The notes below the pieces were generated by a model. That model was not told where the DNA came from, ran no database searches, and worked only from the letters and a program-made list of their open reading frames with translations. A program made the position numbers and the translations under genes. From assembly GCF_001468125.1 (NCBI RefSeq), contig NZ_LNYT01000022.1:516698-580697 (forward strand): a stretch of DNA of 64,000 bases, in the 5' to 3' direction. This document shows, piece after piece, positions 1 through 9,287 of the stretch (positions are counted from its first letter, which is position 1; each line of letters begins with the position of its first letter). Source of the DNA: Legionella rubrilucens. Lineage in GTDB: Bacteria; Pseudomonadota; Gammaproteobacteria; Legionellales; Legionellaceae.

Positions 1-618
1 GCCGTGATGATATTTACCTCGCAATCGTCCATTTATTCACACTTTAAACTGGGCGATATTTTATGGGGAGTTTATCATCGTTTATGGCCGGGTATTTTCG
101 TCGGTGTGATTGCTGGCGCTGTCAGTGCCTATTTTATTCCGACGCGGGTGCTTGAGATTATTTTTGGTCTCTTTTTGTTGTTAGTGGGTGTTAAAATGCT
201 TCGGGAAGAGAAAGTAACCCGGCATCGCCAATTCCCTCGCGGATGGGTTAATGCCCTGGTGACAGGGATCATCGGTTTTAAATCAGGATTGTTAGGCGTT
301 GGCGGCGGCGTGCTGATTATCCCCTACCTTACTTATTGCGGGGTGGATACGAGAAAAATTGCTCCCGTATCCTCCTTATGCACTCTAACGGTGGCTCTTC
401 TTGGCACCCTTATTTTTATTCTGACCGGCAGCCGGGAGTCAGGACTGTCTGCTTATGCCACCGGGTTTATTTATTGGCCGGCCGTGGTCGCTGTGGCCAT
501 CCCCAGTGTGTTATTTGCACCCCTTGGTGCAAAATTAAATTATATTCTGCCTGTAAAACAATTGCGTTACGGTTTTGTGGTCATTTTGTTTTGTACAGCG
601 CTGACCCTGCTGTTCTGA
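1..618 (+). CDS. TauE/SafE-family sulfite/organosulfur exporter, 5'-truncated
   Basis: C-terminal part of a multi-pass inner-membrane protein of the TauE/SafE (DUF81) family, which exports sulfite, sulfoacetate or related anions. About 205 residues are visible, against roughly 250 in the family. The second conserved glycine-rich repeat is present (GFKSGLLGVGGG), but the matching N-terminal repeat is missing, so the gene almost certainly begins before the window. The GTG at position 4 is probably internal. Five to six hydrophobic segments can be seen. It lies 21 nt upstream of lgt on the same strand and may share its transcript. Substrate is not deducible. Confidence 0.8.
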   Translation, partial: AVMIFTSQSSIYSHFKLGDILWGVYHRLWPGIFVGVIAGAVSAYFIPTRVLEIIFGLFLLLVGVKMLREEKVTRHRQFPRGWVNALVTGIIGFKSGLLGVGGGVLIIPYLTYCGVDTRKIAPVSSLCTLTVALLGTLIFILTGSRESGLSAYATGFIYWPAVVAVAIPSVLFAPLGAKLNYILPVKQLRYGFVVILFCTALTLLF

Positions 619-639
619 CACCAATTTATTGAGGTTATC

Positions 640-1413
640 ATGCTGCCATTTCCCTCCATTGATCCCGTTGCCTTTTCCATTGGCCCCCTGCAGGTGCATT
701 GGTATGGGTTAATGTATCTTTTTGGCTTTGTCATGGCCTGGCTGCTTGCGCATTGGCGGGCGAAACGGTATTCGCTTGACTGGAGCAGTGAACAAATCAG
801 TGATCTGATTTTTTATGCGGCCATCGGCGTTATTCTAGGCGGCCGCTTAGGGTATATGCTGTTTTATGGGACTCAGCAACTCCTTGCCAACCCCTTGTCC
901 TTGTTAAAGTTATGGGAAGGCGGTATGTCGTTTCATGGCGGATTGCTGGGGGTGATGGTTGCTCTGGCTTTGTTTGCCCGTAAAACCCAAAAAACCTTCC
1001 TGCAAGTGGGGGATTTCATCGCACCGCTGGTGCCTTTGGGATTGGCTGCCGGTCGGGCAGGGAATTTTATTAATGGTGAACTGTGGGGGCGGGTAACGAC
1101 TGTCCCCTGGGCCATGGTATTCCCCCACTCTGATGGGCTGCCGCGGCATCCGTCGCAACTGTACGAATTGGGCCTTGAGGGGATTGGTTTGTTTATCCTG
1201 CTCTGGTGGTATGCCTCCAGACCGCGTCCGACAGGGCGGGTATCGGCTTTGTTCTTAATCGGGTATGCTATTAGCCGGATGTTTGTCGAATTTTTCCGGG
1301 TACCCGATGTGCAATTGGGTTATTTGGCATTGGGTTGGTTAACCATGGGGCAGTTGTTATCAATTCCCATGCTTATTTTAGGACTCTGGTTGTGGTGGCG
1401 GGCTGAATCATGA
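640..1413 (+). CDS. lgt: Prolipoprotein diacylglyceryl transferase
   Basis: Transfers diacylglycerol from phosphatidylglycerol to the lipobox cysteine of prolipoproteins in the inner membrane, the first step of lipoprotein maturation. The 257-residue length is typical. Seen in the sequence: the HGGLLG motif, the family signature [14 protein letters not shown] (around residues 138-151), and HPSQLYE further on, with about seven hydrophobic segments. The start ATG follows a purine-rich GAGG. The stop overlaps the thyA start by four bases (ATGA), so lgt and thyA are translationally coupled, an arrangement common in gamma-proteobacteria. Confidence 0.97.
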   Translation: MLPFPSIDPVAFSIGPLQVHWYGLMYLFGFVMAWLLAHWRAKRYSLDWSSEQISDLIFYAAIGVILGGRLGYMLFYGTQQLLANPLSLLKLWEGGMSFHGGLLGVMVALALFARKTQKTFLQVGDFIAPLVPLGLAAGRAGNFINGELWGRVTTVPWAMVFPHSDGLPRHPSQLYELGLEGIGLFILLWWYASRPRPTGRVSALFLIGYAISRMFVEFFRVPDVQLGYLALGWLTMGQLLSIPMLILGLWLWWRAES

Positions 1414-2204
1414 AAACATATCTTGAATTATTACAACATGTGCTGGATAAAGGGGTAAAAAAATCGGATCGTACCGGTACCGGTACCCTGTCGGTGTTTG
1501 GTTACCAGATGCGTTTTAATTTACAGGAGGGCTTCCCTCTGGTCACAACCAAGAAATTGCACACGCGAAGCATTATTCATGAATTATTGTGGTTTTTAAA
1601 AGGCGATACCAACATTGCCTACCTCCATGAAAACGGCGTGACCATCTGGGATGAGTGGGCTGACAGCGAAGGCAATCTGGGACCTGTGTACGGACAGCAA
1701 TGGCGCTCCTGGCCGGCGGCGGATGGCCGTACCATCGATCAATTAAGCGATCTGCTTCAGCAGATTAAGAACAATCCTGATTCAAGGCGGTTGATTGTCA
1801 GTGCCTGGAATGTCGGCGAACTCGACAAGATGGCTTTAATGCCCTGCCATGCCCTTTTTCAGTTTTATGTCGCCAACGGTCAGTTATCTTGCCAGCTTTA
1901 TCAACGTTCTGCCGATATTTTTTTAGGCGTGCCGTTTAATATCGCCTCCTACTCCCTGCTGACCCACATGATCGCGCAACAGTGCAATCTGGGTGTGGGG
2001 GAGTTTATCTGGACTGGCGGGGATTGCCACCTGTATTTAAATCATCTTGAGCAGGCCCGCACGCAATTGGCACGCGAGCCGTTGCCTTTACCGCAACTGC
2101 ACTTGGCTCGTCGCCCGGACAGCCTGTTTGATTACCGGTTCGACGATTTTGTCTTTGAAAATTATCAATGCCATGCGGCAATCAAGGCGCCCATTGCGGT
2201 TTAA
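1410..2204 (+). CDS. thyA: Thymidylate synthase
   Basis: Methylates dUMP to dTMP using methylenetetrahydrofolate in the cytoplasm. Its 264 residues equal the E. coli enzyme in length. The catalytic Cys146 sits in MPCHALFQF, the phosphate-binding arginines are in [11 protein letters not shown], and the folate-binding C-terminus ends in PIAV. The start overlaps the lgt stop by four bases. A perfect hairpin about 30 nt past the stop may end the transcript. No anomalies seen. Confidence 0.98.
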   Translation: MKTYLELLQHVLDKGVKKSDRTGTGTLSVFGYQMRFNLQEGFPLVTTKKLHTRSIIHELLWFLKGDTNIAYLHENGVTIWDEWADSEGNLGPVYGQQWRSWPAADGRTIDQLSDLLQQIKNNPDSRRLIVSAWNVGELDKMALMPCHALFQFYVANGQLSCQLYQRSADIFLGVPFNIASYSLLTHMIAQQCNLGVGEFIWTGGDCHLYLNHLEQARTQLAREPLPLPQLHLARRPDSLFDYRFDDFVFENYQCHAAIKAPIAV

Positions 2205-2235
2205 CGTGGCGCAATCGATACCAACCTGACTGCTT

Positions 2236-2255
2236 TACCGCGGCTTGCCGCGGTA
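2236..2255. terminator. Hairpin between convergent thyA and YhhN genes
   Basis: A perfect 9-bp inverted repeat (TACCGCGGC, two-base spacer, GCCGCGGTA) lies between two convergent genes. Neither side has a strong T-run, so termination is plausible from position and GC-rich stem but not certain. Confidence 0.45.
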
Positions 2256-2277
2256 TGCAATTAAACAGGGTCTGAGG

Positions 2278-2988
2278 CTAAACCGACTGATAAGGATTCA
2301 CAGACTGAGCCGACGTCTCCAGTTGTCGGTTCAGCACGCCCGTGGTTATAAACAGTTGCGCCAGATAATAAGTGAGCATGACGGCCAAAGGCATCCAGCG
2401 CGAAGGAATAACAAAGAGGCCCAGGCCCAGCAGACTGTCCGATACCAGGAAAAGGCAGGCGCCAGAAATAATCGTTCCTGCCTGTTGCTTTACCTGGAAA
2501 GCGGAAAAAACCATGGTCAGCAGGGCAATGAGATACACCAAAATCGGGATGGCCAACTGTCCAAAGGCTGTATGAAAATAGCTGTAGCCGCTAACAGCAA
2601 GACTTAAAGGAATTAAAAAAATCAACAGTCGATTGCGGTTAAACTGAAAATCACGCAAAAAAAGGTTGATGTAAACACAATGGGCCAATAAAAAGCACAC
2701 CATCCCAATCATGAACGCGAGCTGGCTTGGGTGAGTTAAAACGACATCACCCGCTAAAGAAAAGCCAAGAGCCAGGGTGAGCAGGAGCTTAATCATGAAA
2801 TCCTGCGGCATGGTTTTAACCAGGATCATCAGGCAGACTATGGGCAGCGGTTTTAAAATCGTGGTCAGAGGGTAGTCAATAAAAGGCAGCAGCAAAAGAT
2901 AAAGAAAAGCAAACAATAAAAAGAGATTTAAAATCCGTTTGGGCAGTTCGTGAGGCATGATTACCATCCAGTTGGTAGAATGGTTCAT
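2278..2988 (-). CDS. YhhN/TMEM86-family membrane protein (lysoplasmalogenase-like)
   Basis: A 236-residue protein made almost entirely of hydrophobic segments (about eight), matching the YhhN family. Eukaryotic TMEM86B of this family is a lysoplasmalogenase, and in Legionella a YhhN-family protein has been described with related activity; applying that here is inference. Seen: family-type stretches such as LGFSLAGDVVL and SDSLLGL, which carry the acidic residues thought to be catalytic. An internal ATG near 2958 is an alternative start. It is convergent with thyA. Confidence 0.75.
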   Translation of the reverse strand: MNHSTNWMVIMPHELPKRILNLFLLFAFLYLLLLPFIDYPLTTILKPLPIVCLMILVKTMPQDFMIKLLLTLALGFSLAGDVVLTHPSQLAFMIGMVCFLLAHCVYINLFLRDFQFNRNRLLIFLIPLSLAVSGYSYFHTAFGQLAIPILVYLIALLTMVFSAFQVKQQAGTIISGACLFLVSDSLLGLGLFVIPSRWMPLAVMLTYYLAQLFITTGVLNRQLETSAQSVNPYQSV

Positions 2989-3046
2989 TTTAACGATTTC
3001 ATGCGAATGAAGATATCCCTGTTTTTACGTATTGATGATTAAAATT

Positions 3047-3075
3047 TTGTCAACGGCGCCAATGTATGATTTAAT
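3047..3075 (+). promoter_or_regulatory. Candidate sigma-70 promoter of the small secreted protein gene
   Basis: TTGTCA and TTTAAT hexamers are separated by 17 bp, ending about 35 nt upstream of the ATG at 3110. The match is by eye only. If it is used, transcription starts after the longer in-frame start at 3032, which favours the ATG at 3110. Confidence 0.4.
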
Positions 3076-3109
3076 ATTGCCCGTGTTGTTTTACTATGGA
3101 TCTTTTGAT

Positions 3110-3379
3110 ATGAAAAAAACAATCGTTCTGATCATCATGAGTCTGGTTTTCTCATCCGTGTATGCCAGCAAACTCAGCCATTATTTTAAGAAAATGGAAG
3201 AGGAAGATCGCGCCAATCAGCAGCGTGAATTACAACAGGACATGAATTTCGCTGATTTTGCTTTCCGCCTTGATAAACGCTACACCGATGAAAATGGTCA
3301 ACGCTGCCGCGATTATGTATTCCGTTCCCGCAGTAACCCTTATCGTCACGGTTATTTTACTGTCTGCGATGAGCGGTAA
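3110..3379 (+). CDS. Small secreted protein, unknown function
   Basis: An 89-residue protein with a clear signal peptide (MKKTIVLIIMSLVFSSVYA, cleavage after residue 19) and a charged mature part of about 70 residues with two cysteines. I do not recognise a family. The frame extends upstream to 3032, but starting at 3110 gives a perfect Sec signal, so I chose that. It is a lone gene ending at a bidirectional hairpin shared with the convergent GH5 gene. Probably periplasmic or secreted. Confidence 0.65.
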   Translation: MKKTIVLIIMSLVFSSVYASKLSHYFKKMEEEDRANQQRELQQDMNFADFAFRLDKRYTDENGQRCRDYVFRSRSNPYRHGYFTVCDER

Positions 3380-3384
3380 GCTTT

Positions 3385-3420
3385 AATCCCGGGGCGTTTT
3401 AAACAACGCAACCCGGGATT
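3385..3420. terminator. Bidirectional terminator-like hairpin
   Basis: AATCCCGGG and CCCGGGATT form a 9-bp outer stem, with an inner GCGTT/AACGC stem. It sits between the convergent stops at 3379 and 3428. Confidence 0.6.
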
Positions 3421-3427
3421 TACCCTT

Positions 3428-4945
3428 TCAATGTTCAGGTAATTTACCGCTGCTGGTGATAAGAAGGGGTGTTCCTGGATTCGCTTCCATTGCCTGTTTG
3501 ACCAGTATCCCGCCATGGATGGGTGTGCCGGTCCAGTCCGCAATCAAGGTCGGGAAGTCGGGTTTGGTGTCCTCTACCCACCAGGCCCAGGCAGTATAAT
3601 GAACCTGATGATCATGAATGTATTTCAGGATGGCGGCGTAAGATTGCTTGTAGGTATCCGGAACGCTGTCCTTTGAGGTTTTCGGGAAATGATCCCTCAT
3701 GTTATCGCCAAATTCGGTAAAAATGACCGGGTATTTGCCGATAACGCCCTGTAAACTTGCGCTGATTTGTTCATAAGGCCGCTGATAGGGATGGGAGCCA
3801 TAAACAATGTTTTCTCCCTTGATTGCATAGTGGTAATTGTCGCCGGCATTCACAAAACTTAAATCAAATCCCCACGCCGTGCCATTCACAATGCAGATGT
3901 TGTTTGCGCCGGCAGCCCGAATGGCATCAACCAGCTCCTGATAGCCCGCGTAGGTGGCGTTACCTTTAAGCCAGACGTCTTTATCAATGACCGGTTCATT
4001 GAATAATTCAAACATGACGGTGCCGTAATCTTTGTATTGACGGGCGACATCCTGCCAGAATTTAACGGACGATCCCTTAAAAGCCATGGGGTCCTGGCCG
4101 TCTTTGTCAATCCAGTGCAAATCGATGATAACCGCCATGCCATTTTGCGTGGCATGGTAAATGATGGCGTCGACTATTTGCTTATAGGAACCTTTGACAT
4201 CCGCCGGTTTGGACTCAAGCCAGCTCTTTTGTTTAAGCGAGAGCCTGATGGTGTTGGCCCCCCATTTTTTCATGTTCAGAAGATCGTCTTCGCTGAGAAA
4301 CTGACCCTGTTTATTCCATTCGAGCGAGGGTCTTGCCATTCCACGTATGACAATGACATGGCCCTCATTATCAACAATTTGATTGCCCTTGACCTTCAGC
4401 AGGTAAGGTTTCGATGTATCAATTGAATACACGGCCGGCGTGGCGCGCGGTGTATCAGCAAAGGGGCCGGCATCGGTTGGTTTATCCGGAGTGACAATGC
4501 TGCCTTTGTCGGACACGCGGATGATCCATTGTCGGGGGTTGCCAGGCTCCTGCCTGATTTCAAGACCATCAATGTAATAGCCGTTTTTTGCGTCATTGCT
4601 GTATTTTTGGAAACTGACAATCGAACCATTATTCAACAGCGTCAGGGTGCCATAGTAGTTATTGTTTTCATCATAAATATTCCATACGCTCCATTGTTTG
4701 TCCGCCTCGGCATGGGTAGGGATCCCGGCGCCGGCATTTTGCTGGCAGTTGCCATAGCCCGCCCGGTACTGCCCCCAGGACTTGCCGCCATTGGCTTGCA
4801 ATTGAAGGCTTAAATTGGGTTGGACGCCTGTGCCCAGGTAGTTGCACAGGGATTGTTCTGCGGCGTAAGACGTGACACTCAGAAGTAGGGTGAATAATAA
4901 ACTGAAGCGGCGAGTGACTTGTTTTAGATCTGGTATCATAGGCAT
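3428..4945 (-). CDS. Secreted glycoside hydrolase family 5 (cellulase-like) protein
   Basis: A 505-residue exported enzyme expected to cleave beta-1,4-glucan or a related polysaccharide. A signal peptide ends near residue 28 (SYAA). Residues 30-150 form a small cysteine- and aromatic-rich domain that looks like a carbohydrate-binding module, then a Pro/Thr-rich linker, then a GH5 barrel from about residue 180. Seen: the acid/base Glu317 in FNEP, the nucleophile Glu411 in FTEFGD, and His385 in SHPYQ. No obvious ribosome-binding site precedes the start, so the exact N-terminus is uncertain. Legionella secretes such enzymes by type II secretion; that route is inferred. Confidence 0.85.
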   Translation of the reverse strand: MPMIPDLKQVTRRFSLLFTLLLSVTSYAAEQSLCNYLGTGVQPNLSLQLQANGGKSWGQYRAGYGNCQQNAGAGIPTHAEADKQWSVWNIYDENNNYYGTLTLLNNGSIVSFQKYSNDAKNGYYIDGLEIRQEPGNPRQWIIRVSDKGSIVTPDKPTDAGPFADTPRATPAVYSIDTSKPYLLKVKGNQIVDNEGHVIVIRGMARPSLEWNKQGQFLSEDDLLNMKKWGANTIRLSLKQKSWLESKPADVKGSYKQIVDAIIYHATQNGMAVIIDLHWIDKDGQDPMAFKGSSVKFWQDVARQYKDYGTVMFELFNEPVIDKDVWLKGNATYAGYQELVDAIRAAGANNICIVNGTAWGFDLSFVNAGDNYHYAIKGENIVYGSHPYQRPYEQISASLQGVIGKYPVIFTEFGDNMRDHFPKTSKDSVPDTYKQSYAAILKYIHDHQVHYTAWAWWVEDTKPDFPTLIADWTGTPIHGGILVKQAMEANPGTPLLITSSGKLPEH

Positions 4946-5249
4946 GGATTACGGCGAGTTCTATTGGTTAAATAATAATCTATTTTTCTAAATATCGTAG
5001 GGTTTGATGTAAAATCAAAGGGTATTTTTACCACCCAAGCGCTGCTAAAAAGCGCGTAAGCATATCATTTTGTTGCAATACCATCCAGTTTTGCTGCGGG
5101 TTTTCCCTGAAAGACGTAAGGGTTACTCTTGCGTTACCCCCTTAAATTTGTTATTTTGGACGATGTTTGTATAAAAAACAGACATTGCTTGATCAAGCAG
5201 GCAACAGGGCGGATAGCCCGTATTTTCAGTAATTAACGAAGGATGTTAT
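4946..5249. other. Divergent intergenic region between the GH5 gene and sdaC
   Basis: 304 bases without a credible gene. It holds a candidate sdaC promoter (5129-5157) and a perfect 14-bp palindrome (TGCTTGATCAAGCA, 5186-5199) just downstream that could be an operator. A short GGGC/GCCC hairpin follows before the sdaC ribosome-binding site. Confidence 0.5.
5129..5157 (+). promoter_or_regulatory. Candidate sdaC promoter
   Basis: TTGCGT, a 17-bp spacer and TATTTT, about 90 bases upstream of the sdaC start. The 14-bp palindrome at 5186-5199 would lie in the early transcribed region, a usual place for a repressor site. Confidence 0.35.
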
Positions 5250-6545
5250 ATGTCTTCTCATGACGCAGGGGTAGTAACAACGGAGACTTCGCTCAAAGTT
5301 TCTGAGTGGCAGAAGCAGGATACGATCTGGATGCTTGGGCTGTATGGAACAGCCATTGGCGCAGGCGTTCTTTTCCTGCCTATTGATGCCGGGATGAATG
5401 GCATTTGGCCTTTATTGATCATGGCCGTGCTCGCATTCCCAATGACTTATTTTTCTCACCGTGCCCTTTGCCGTTTTGTGTTATCCGGCTCAAAACCCAA
5501 AGCCGATATCACCGCCGTTGTTGATGAACATTTTGGGGCGCTGGCGGGTAAAGTCTTAACCTTCCTCTATTTTTTTGCCATTTACCCTCTTCTGCTGATG
5601 TACAGTGTCGCCATTACCAATACGACACAAAGTTTTTTGATTAATCAGCTGGGAATTACGCCGCCGTCACGGGCTGTATTATCCATTACCCTGATTCTGG
5701 CGTTAATGGCCATTATCCGGGTGGGACAGCAGTTTGTGGTAAAGGCCATGAGTGTTCTGGTTTACCCGTTCATCACCATGCTCATGCTCTTGGCGCTTTA
5801 CTTAATCCCGCACTGGAATGGGGCCATTTTAAATCAATCCGCCGCGATTGACCCTAACGGGCATGGTTTACTGATGTGCCTGTGGCTAATCATTCCTGTC
5901 ATGGTGTTTTCATTTAATCATTCACCGATTATTTCTTCCTTCGCGGTCCACCAGAAACAACAGTATGGCCATGATGCGGATCGCCGAAGCAACCAGATCT
6001 TACGCTACAGCCACTTGATGATGGTGTTGACGGTGCTGTTTTTTGTCTTCAGTTGTGTGTTCAGTTTGTCGCCACAGGACTTGGCAGAAGCCAAGCGGCA
6101 GAACATTACCATTCTGTCTTACCTGGCAAACCATTTTAACAATCCGCTGATTGCTTATGCGGCCCCTTGCATTGCTTTTATCGCCATTTCCAAATCATTC
6201 CTGGGGCATTACCTGGGAGCCAGTGAAGGTATGCACGGTTTACTGGTCAAATCCATGGCCAAAAAACACGAAGCCGACGGCAAACGCTATCAATTGTACT
6301 TAGCGATTGATATTTTCATCATTATCACCTGCTGGATCGTGGCGACCATTAACCCCAGTATTTTGCGGATGATTGAAACCCTGGGCGGGCCGGTGATTGC
6401 GATGATTCTGTTCTTATTGCCCATGTATGCGCTGTTAAAAGTTCCGGCAATGAAACCTTATCGCCACAGAATTACCGATGGCTTTATCACCGTGATTGGC
6501 TTGATTGCTATTTCTGCCATCGTTTATGGATTGATATCCTGGTAA
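5250..6545 (+). CDS. sdaC: Serine/H+ symporter, HAAAP family (SdaC-like)
   Basis: A 431-residue inner-membrane amino-acid carrier of the hydroxy/aromatic amino acid permease family. Similarity to E. coli SdaC is high throughout: the N-terminal block TIWMLGLYGTAIGAGVLFLP, FNHSPIISSFAV in the middle, and ATINPSILRMIETLGGP near the C-terminus. About eleven membrane segments are visible. The ribosome-binding site AAGGA is seven bases before ATG. Serine is a major carbon source for Legionella, which fits. A strong terminator follows the stop. Confidence 0.88.
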   Translation: MSSHDAGVVTTETSLKVSEWQKQDTIWMLGLYGTAIGAGVLFLPIDAGMNGIWPLLIMAVLAFPMTYFSHRALCRFVLSGSKPKADITAVVDEHFGALAGKVLTFLYFFAIYPLLLMYSVAITNTTQSFLINQLGITPPSRAVLSITLILALMAIIRVGQQFVVKAMSVLVYPFITMLMLLALYLIPHWNGAILNQSAAIDPNGHGLLMCLWLIIPVMVFSFNHSPIISSFAVHQKQQYGHDADRRSNQILRYSHLMMVLTVLFFVFSCVFSLSPQDLAEAKRQNITILSYLANHFNNPLIAYAAPCIAFIAISKSFLGHYLGASEGMHGLLVKSMAKKHEADGKRYQLYLAIDIFIIITCWIVATINPSILRMIETLGGPVIAMILFLLPMYALLKVPAMKPYRHRITDGFITVIGLIAISAIVYGLISW

Positions 6546-6561
6546 AGGGTTCATCTGGTGC

Positions 6562-6586
6562 AAAGGCGGGTTATCCCGCCTTTTTT
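6562..6586 (+). terminator. Rho-independent terminator of sdaC
   Basis: AAAGGCGGG, loop TTAT, CCCGCCTTT, then a run of T residues. It lies 17 bases past the sdaC stop, and the T-run abuts the polA stop on the other strand. Confidence 0.85.
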
Positions 6587-6587
6587 G

Positions 6588-9287
6588 TCAATGCGCCTCA
6601 TCCCAGTTGAGGCCCACACCGACAGACACCTGCAAAGGCACGGAAAGTTGTACAACATTTTCCATTAACGACGGGATAGTCTGCCGGCAAAGTTCAACGG
6701 CCTCTTCATGCACTTCAAACACCAATTCATCATGAACCTGCATGATCATGCGGGCTAAAGGTTCTTTTTGCTGATTTTGCCAATCGGCTACCGCCAGCAT
6801 GGCTTTTTTAATGATGTCGGCGGCGGTGCCCTGCATCGGGGCATTGATGGCTGCACGTTCGGCGGCTTTCTGACGCATGATGTTGCGCGTATTAATTTCC
6901 GGCAGATGCAGACGGCGGCCAAATAAAGTTTCGACATAGCCTGATTGATGAGCCTGTCTGCGGGTACGCTCCATGTAATCCAGGACCCCGGGGTAACGTT
7001 TAAAATACGTTTCCATGTAATATTGGGCATCCTGACGTTCGATGCCTAATTGTTTGGCCAGGCCAAAAGCGGACATGCCATAAATCAGGCCGAAATTAAT
7101 TGCTTTGGCACGGCGGCGATGTTCCTGAGTAATGTTGTCAAGGCTGACCTGAAAAATTTCGCTGGCTGTGGCCGCATGAATGTCCCATCCCTGAGCGAAG
7201 GCTTTAAGCAAATTGGGATCCTGCGACAAATGCGCCATGATGCGCAACTCAATCTGAGAATAGTCAGCCGCCATGATGCGGTGATGAGGGGGAGCAATAA
7301 AGGCTTTGCGGATAAGGCGTCCTTCTTCACTGCGAATGGGAATATTCTGTAGATTGGGATCACTGGACGACAGGCGTCCGGTTGCGGCCACCGCCTGATT
7401 ATAACAGGTATGGACACGGTGGGTACGCGCGTTAATGCGTTTAGGCAGAGCATCAATGTAGGTCGAGACCAGCTTGCTCAAACTGCGGTATTCAAGAATA
7501 ACGGCAGGCAATCGGTAATCAAAAGCCAGTTCCTGCAGAACCGATTCGGCCGTCGATGGTTGGCCTGTGGGGGTTTTGGTCAATACCGGCAATTTCAATT
7601 CATCAAACAGAATTTCCTGCAACTGTTTGGGGGAATTTAAATTAAAAGGCCGTCCCGCCAGTTGCACTGCTTCCGCTTCCAGCGCAACCATGCGCTCTTT
7701 CAGGCGCAGCCCATGACGTGTTAGCGTGTTTTCATCGATAAGCACCCCGTGGTTTTCAATTTCTGCAAGCACAGTGACTAATGGCATTTCAATGTCATTC
7801 AAAACCTGTCTAAGCGATGAATCCAGTTGGGGATAAAGGGCTTGATGCAGCTTGAGCGCAATGTCGGCCTCTTCGGCGGCATAGGGCGCTGCCATGGCAA
7901 TCGGGATCTGGTCAAAAGGTAATTGTTTGCTGCCCTTGCCGGCAATTTCCTCAAGGTGTATGGTTTTGTGGCCTAAGTATTTCAATGAGAGCGATTCAAT
8001 GTCGTGACTACTGCTGCTGCTGTTTAAAACATAGGATTCCAGCATGGTGTCGAAGGCGAGGCCGCGAAGAGTAATGCCGTGGTTTTTAAGAATGCAGTAA
8101 TCGTATTTGAGGTTTTTGCCGATTTTGCCAATGATGGGGTTTTCTAAAACCGGCTTTAAGGCATTTAAAACCAAATCCGCCGGCAGTTGCCCGTCCTGAT
8201 TGGCATGGCCGATTGGAATATAGGCCGCACCTTGCGTATCCGTAGCCAGGGCAAGCCCAACGATTTGGCCATCCACCGGATCAAACTGAGCGGTTTTCGT
8301 ATCCAGGCTGAACTGGCTGCAGCCATTCAGTTGGGTAACCCACTCGTCAAGGTCGGCTGCAGTAGTAATCAGGGCATAGTGAATGACAGACGGTTGTTCT
8401 TCGAGAATGTCGATTTGCAATTGCTGCTGGGGTTCTTTGCTGCTCAGTAATTCTTTAAGCCATCCCTTAAATTCAAGCTCACGGACCAGGTCGATGAGTG
8501 TCTGCTGTTCGGCTGCCTGAATGACCAATTCATCAAGGGTCAACGGCAATTCAACGTCGGTTTTGATGGTCACTAAGCGTTTGGAAAGCGGCAAATGCTG
8601 CAGGGCCTCCCGCAGATTCTCACCGATTTTACCGCTGATGGCATGAGCATTGGCTACCAGGTTATCGAGCGTTTGATACTGTTCCAACCATTTAGCGGCT
8701 GTTTTAGGGCCGCATTTGTTCACGCCTTGGATGTTATCGACGCTGTCACCAATTAAGGTCAGGTAATCAATGATTTGTTCCGGTTTGACGCCAAATTTCT
8801 GATAAACCCCATGGCTGTCTAATAATTGATTGGTCATGGTGTTAATGAGGGTCACCTGCGGATTGACCAGTTGGGCCATGTCCTTGTCGCCGGTGGAAAT
8901 GATGACTTGACGGCCTTTGGCCGCGGCCAGAACGGCGAGGGTGCCAATGACATCGTCTGCCTCTACTCCGTCGACAATGAGCAAGGGTAAACCCATGGCT
9001 TTCAGCAACATCAGCAGGGGTTCAAACTGGCAGCTCAAATCATCGGGCATGGGGGCGCGGTGAGCCTTGTATTCCGGGTACCAGTCATCGCGGAAGGTTT
9101 TGCCTTTGGCATCAAAGATAACCGCCAGATGCTGCGGTTTATAATCCTTGATTAGGCGTTTGACCATGTTGGCCACCCCATAAATGGCGCCTGTGGGTTT
9201 TCCTTTGGAATTGGTTAAGGGCGGCAACGCATGGAAAGCGCGGAAAAAATAGGATGAACCGTCAACCAGAATTAAAGGGGATGTCAT
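6588..9287 (-). CDS. polA: DNA polymerase I
   Basis: Repair and Okazaki-fragment polymerase, 899 residues. The N-terminal 5' nuclease domain (1 to about 290) carries VDGSSYFFRA and GVEADDVIG. The middle 3'-5' exonuclease-like domain spans about 300-500. The polymerase domain carries motif A DYSQIELRI, the O-helix RRRAKAINFGLIYG and motif C VHDELVFEV, all intact. In the middle domain the exo I motif reads LDTKT where E. coli has FDTET, and exo III reads YAAEEAD where E. coli has YAAEDAD. Two of four catalytic acidic ligands are therefore altered and proofreading may be weak. The ATG overlaps the lpxD stop (TAATG). Confidence 0.98.
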   Translation of the reverse strand: MTSPLILVDGSSYFFRAFHALPPLTNSKGKPTGAIYGVANMVKRLIKDYKPQHLAVIFDAKGKTFRDDWYPEYKAHRAPMPDDLSCQFEPLLMLLKAMGLPLLIVDGVEADDVIGTLAVLAAAKGRQVIISTGDKDMAQLVNPQVTLINTMTNQLLDSHGVYQKFGVKPEQIIDYLTLIGDSVDNIQGVNKCGPKTAAKWLEQYQTLDNLVANAHAISGKIGENLREALQHLPLSKRLVTIKTDVELPLTLDELVIQAAEQQTLIDLVRELEFKGWLKELLSSKEPQQQLQIDILEEQPSVIHYALITTAADLDEWVTQLNGCSQFSLDTKTAQFDPVDGQIVGLALATDTQGAAYIPIGHANQDGQLPADLVLNALKPVLENPIIGKIGKNLKYDYCILKNHGITLRGLAFDTMLESYVLNSSSSSHDIESLSLKYLGHKTIHLEEIAGKGSKQLPFDQIPIAMAAPYAAEEADIALKLHQALYPQLDSSLRQVLNDIEMPLVTVLAEIENHGVLIDENTLTRHGLRLKERMVALEAEAVQLAGRPFNLNSPKQLQEILFDELKLPVLTKTPTGQPSTAESVLQELAFDYRLPAVILEYRSLSKLVSTYIDALPKRINARTHRVHTCYNQAVAATGRLSSSDPNLQNIPIRSEEGRLIRKAFIAPPHHRIMAADYSQIELRIMAHLSQDPNLLKAFAQGWDIHAATASEIFQVSLDNITQEHRRRAKAINFGLIYGMSAFGLAKQLGIERQDAQYYMETYFKRYPGVLDYMERTRRQAHQSGYVETLFGRRLHLPEINTRNIMRQKAAERAAINAPMQGTAADIIKKAMLAVADWQNQQKEPLARMIMQVHDELVFEVHEEAVELCRQTIPSLMENVVQLSVPLQVSVGVGLNWDEAH

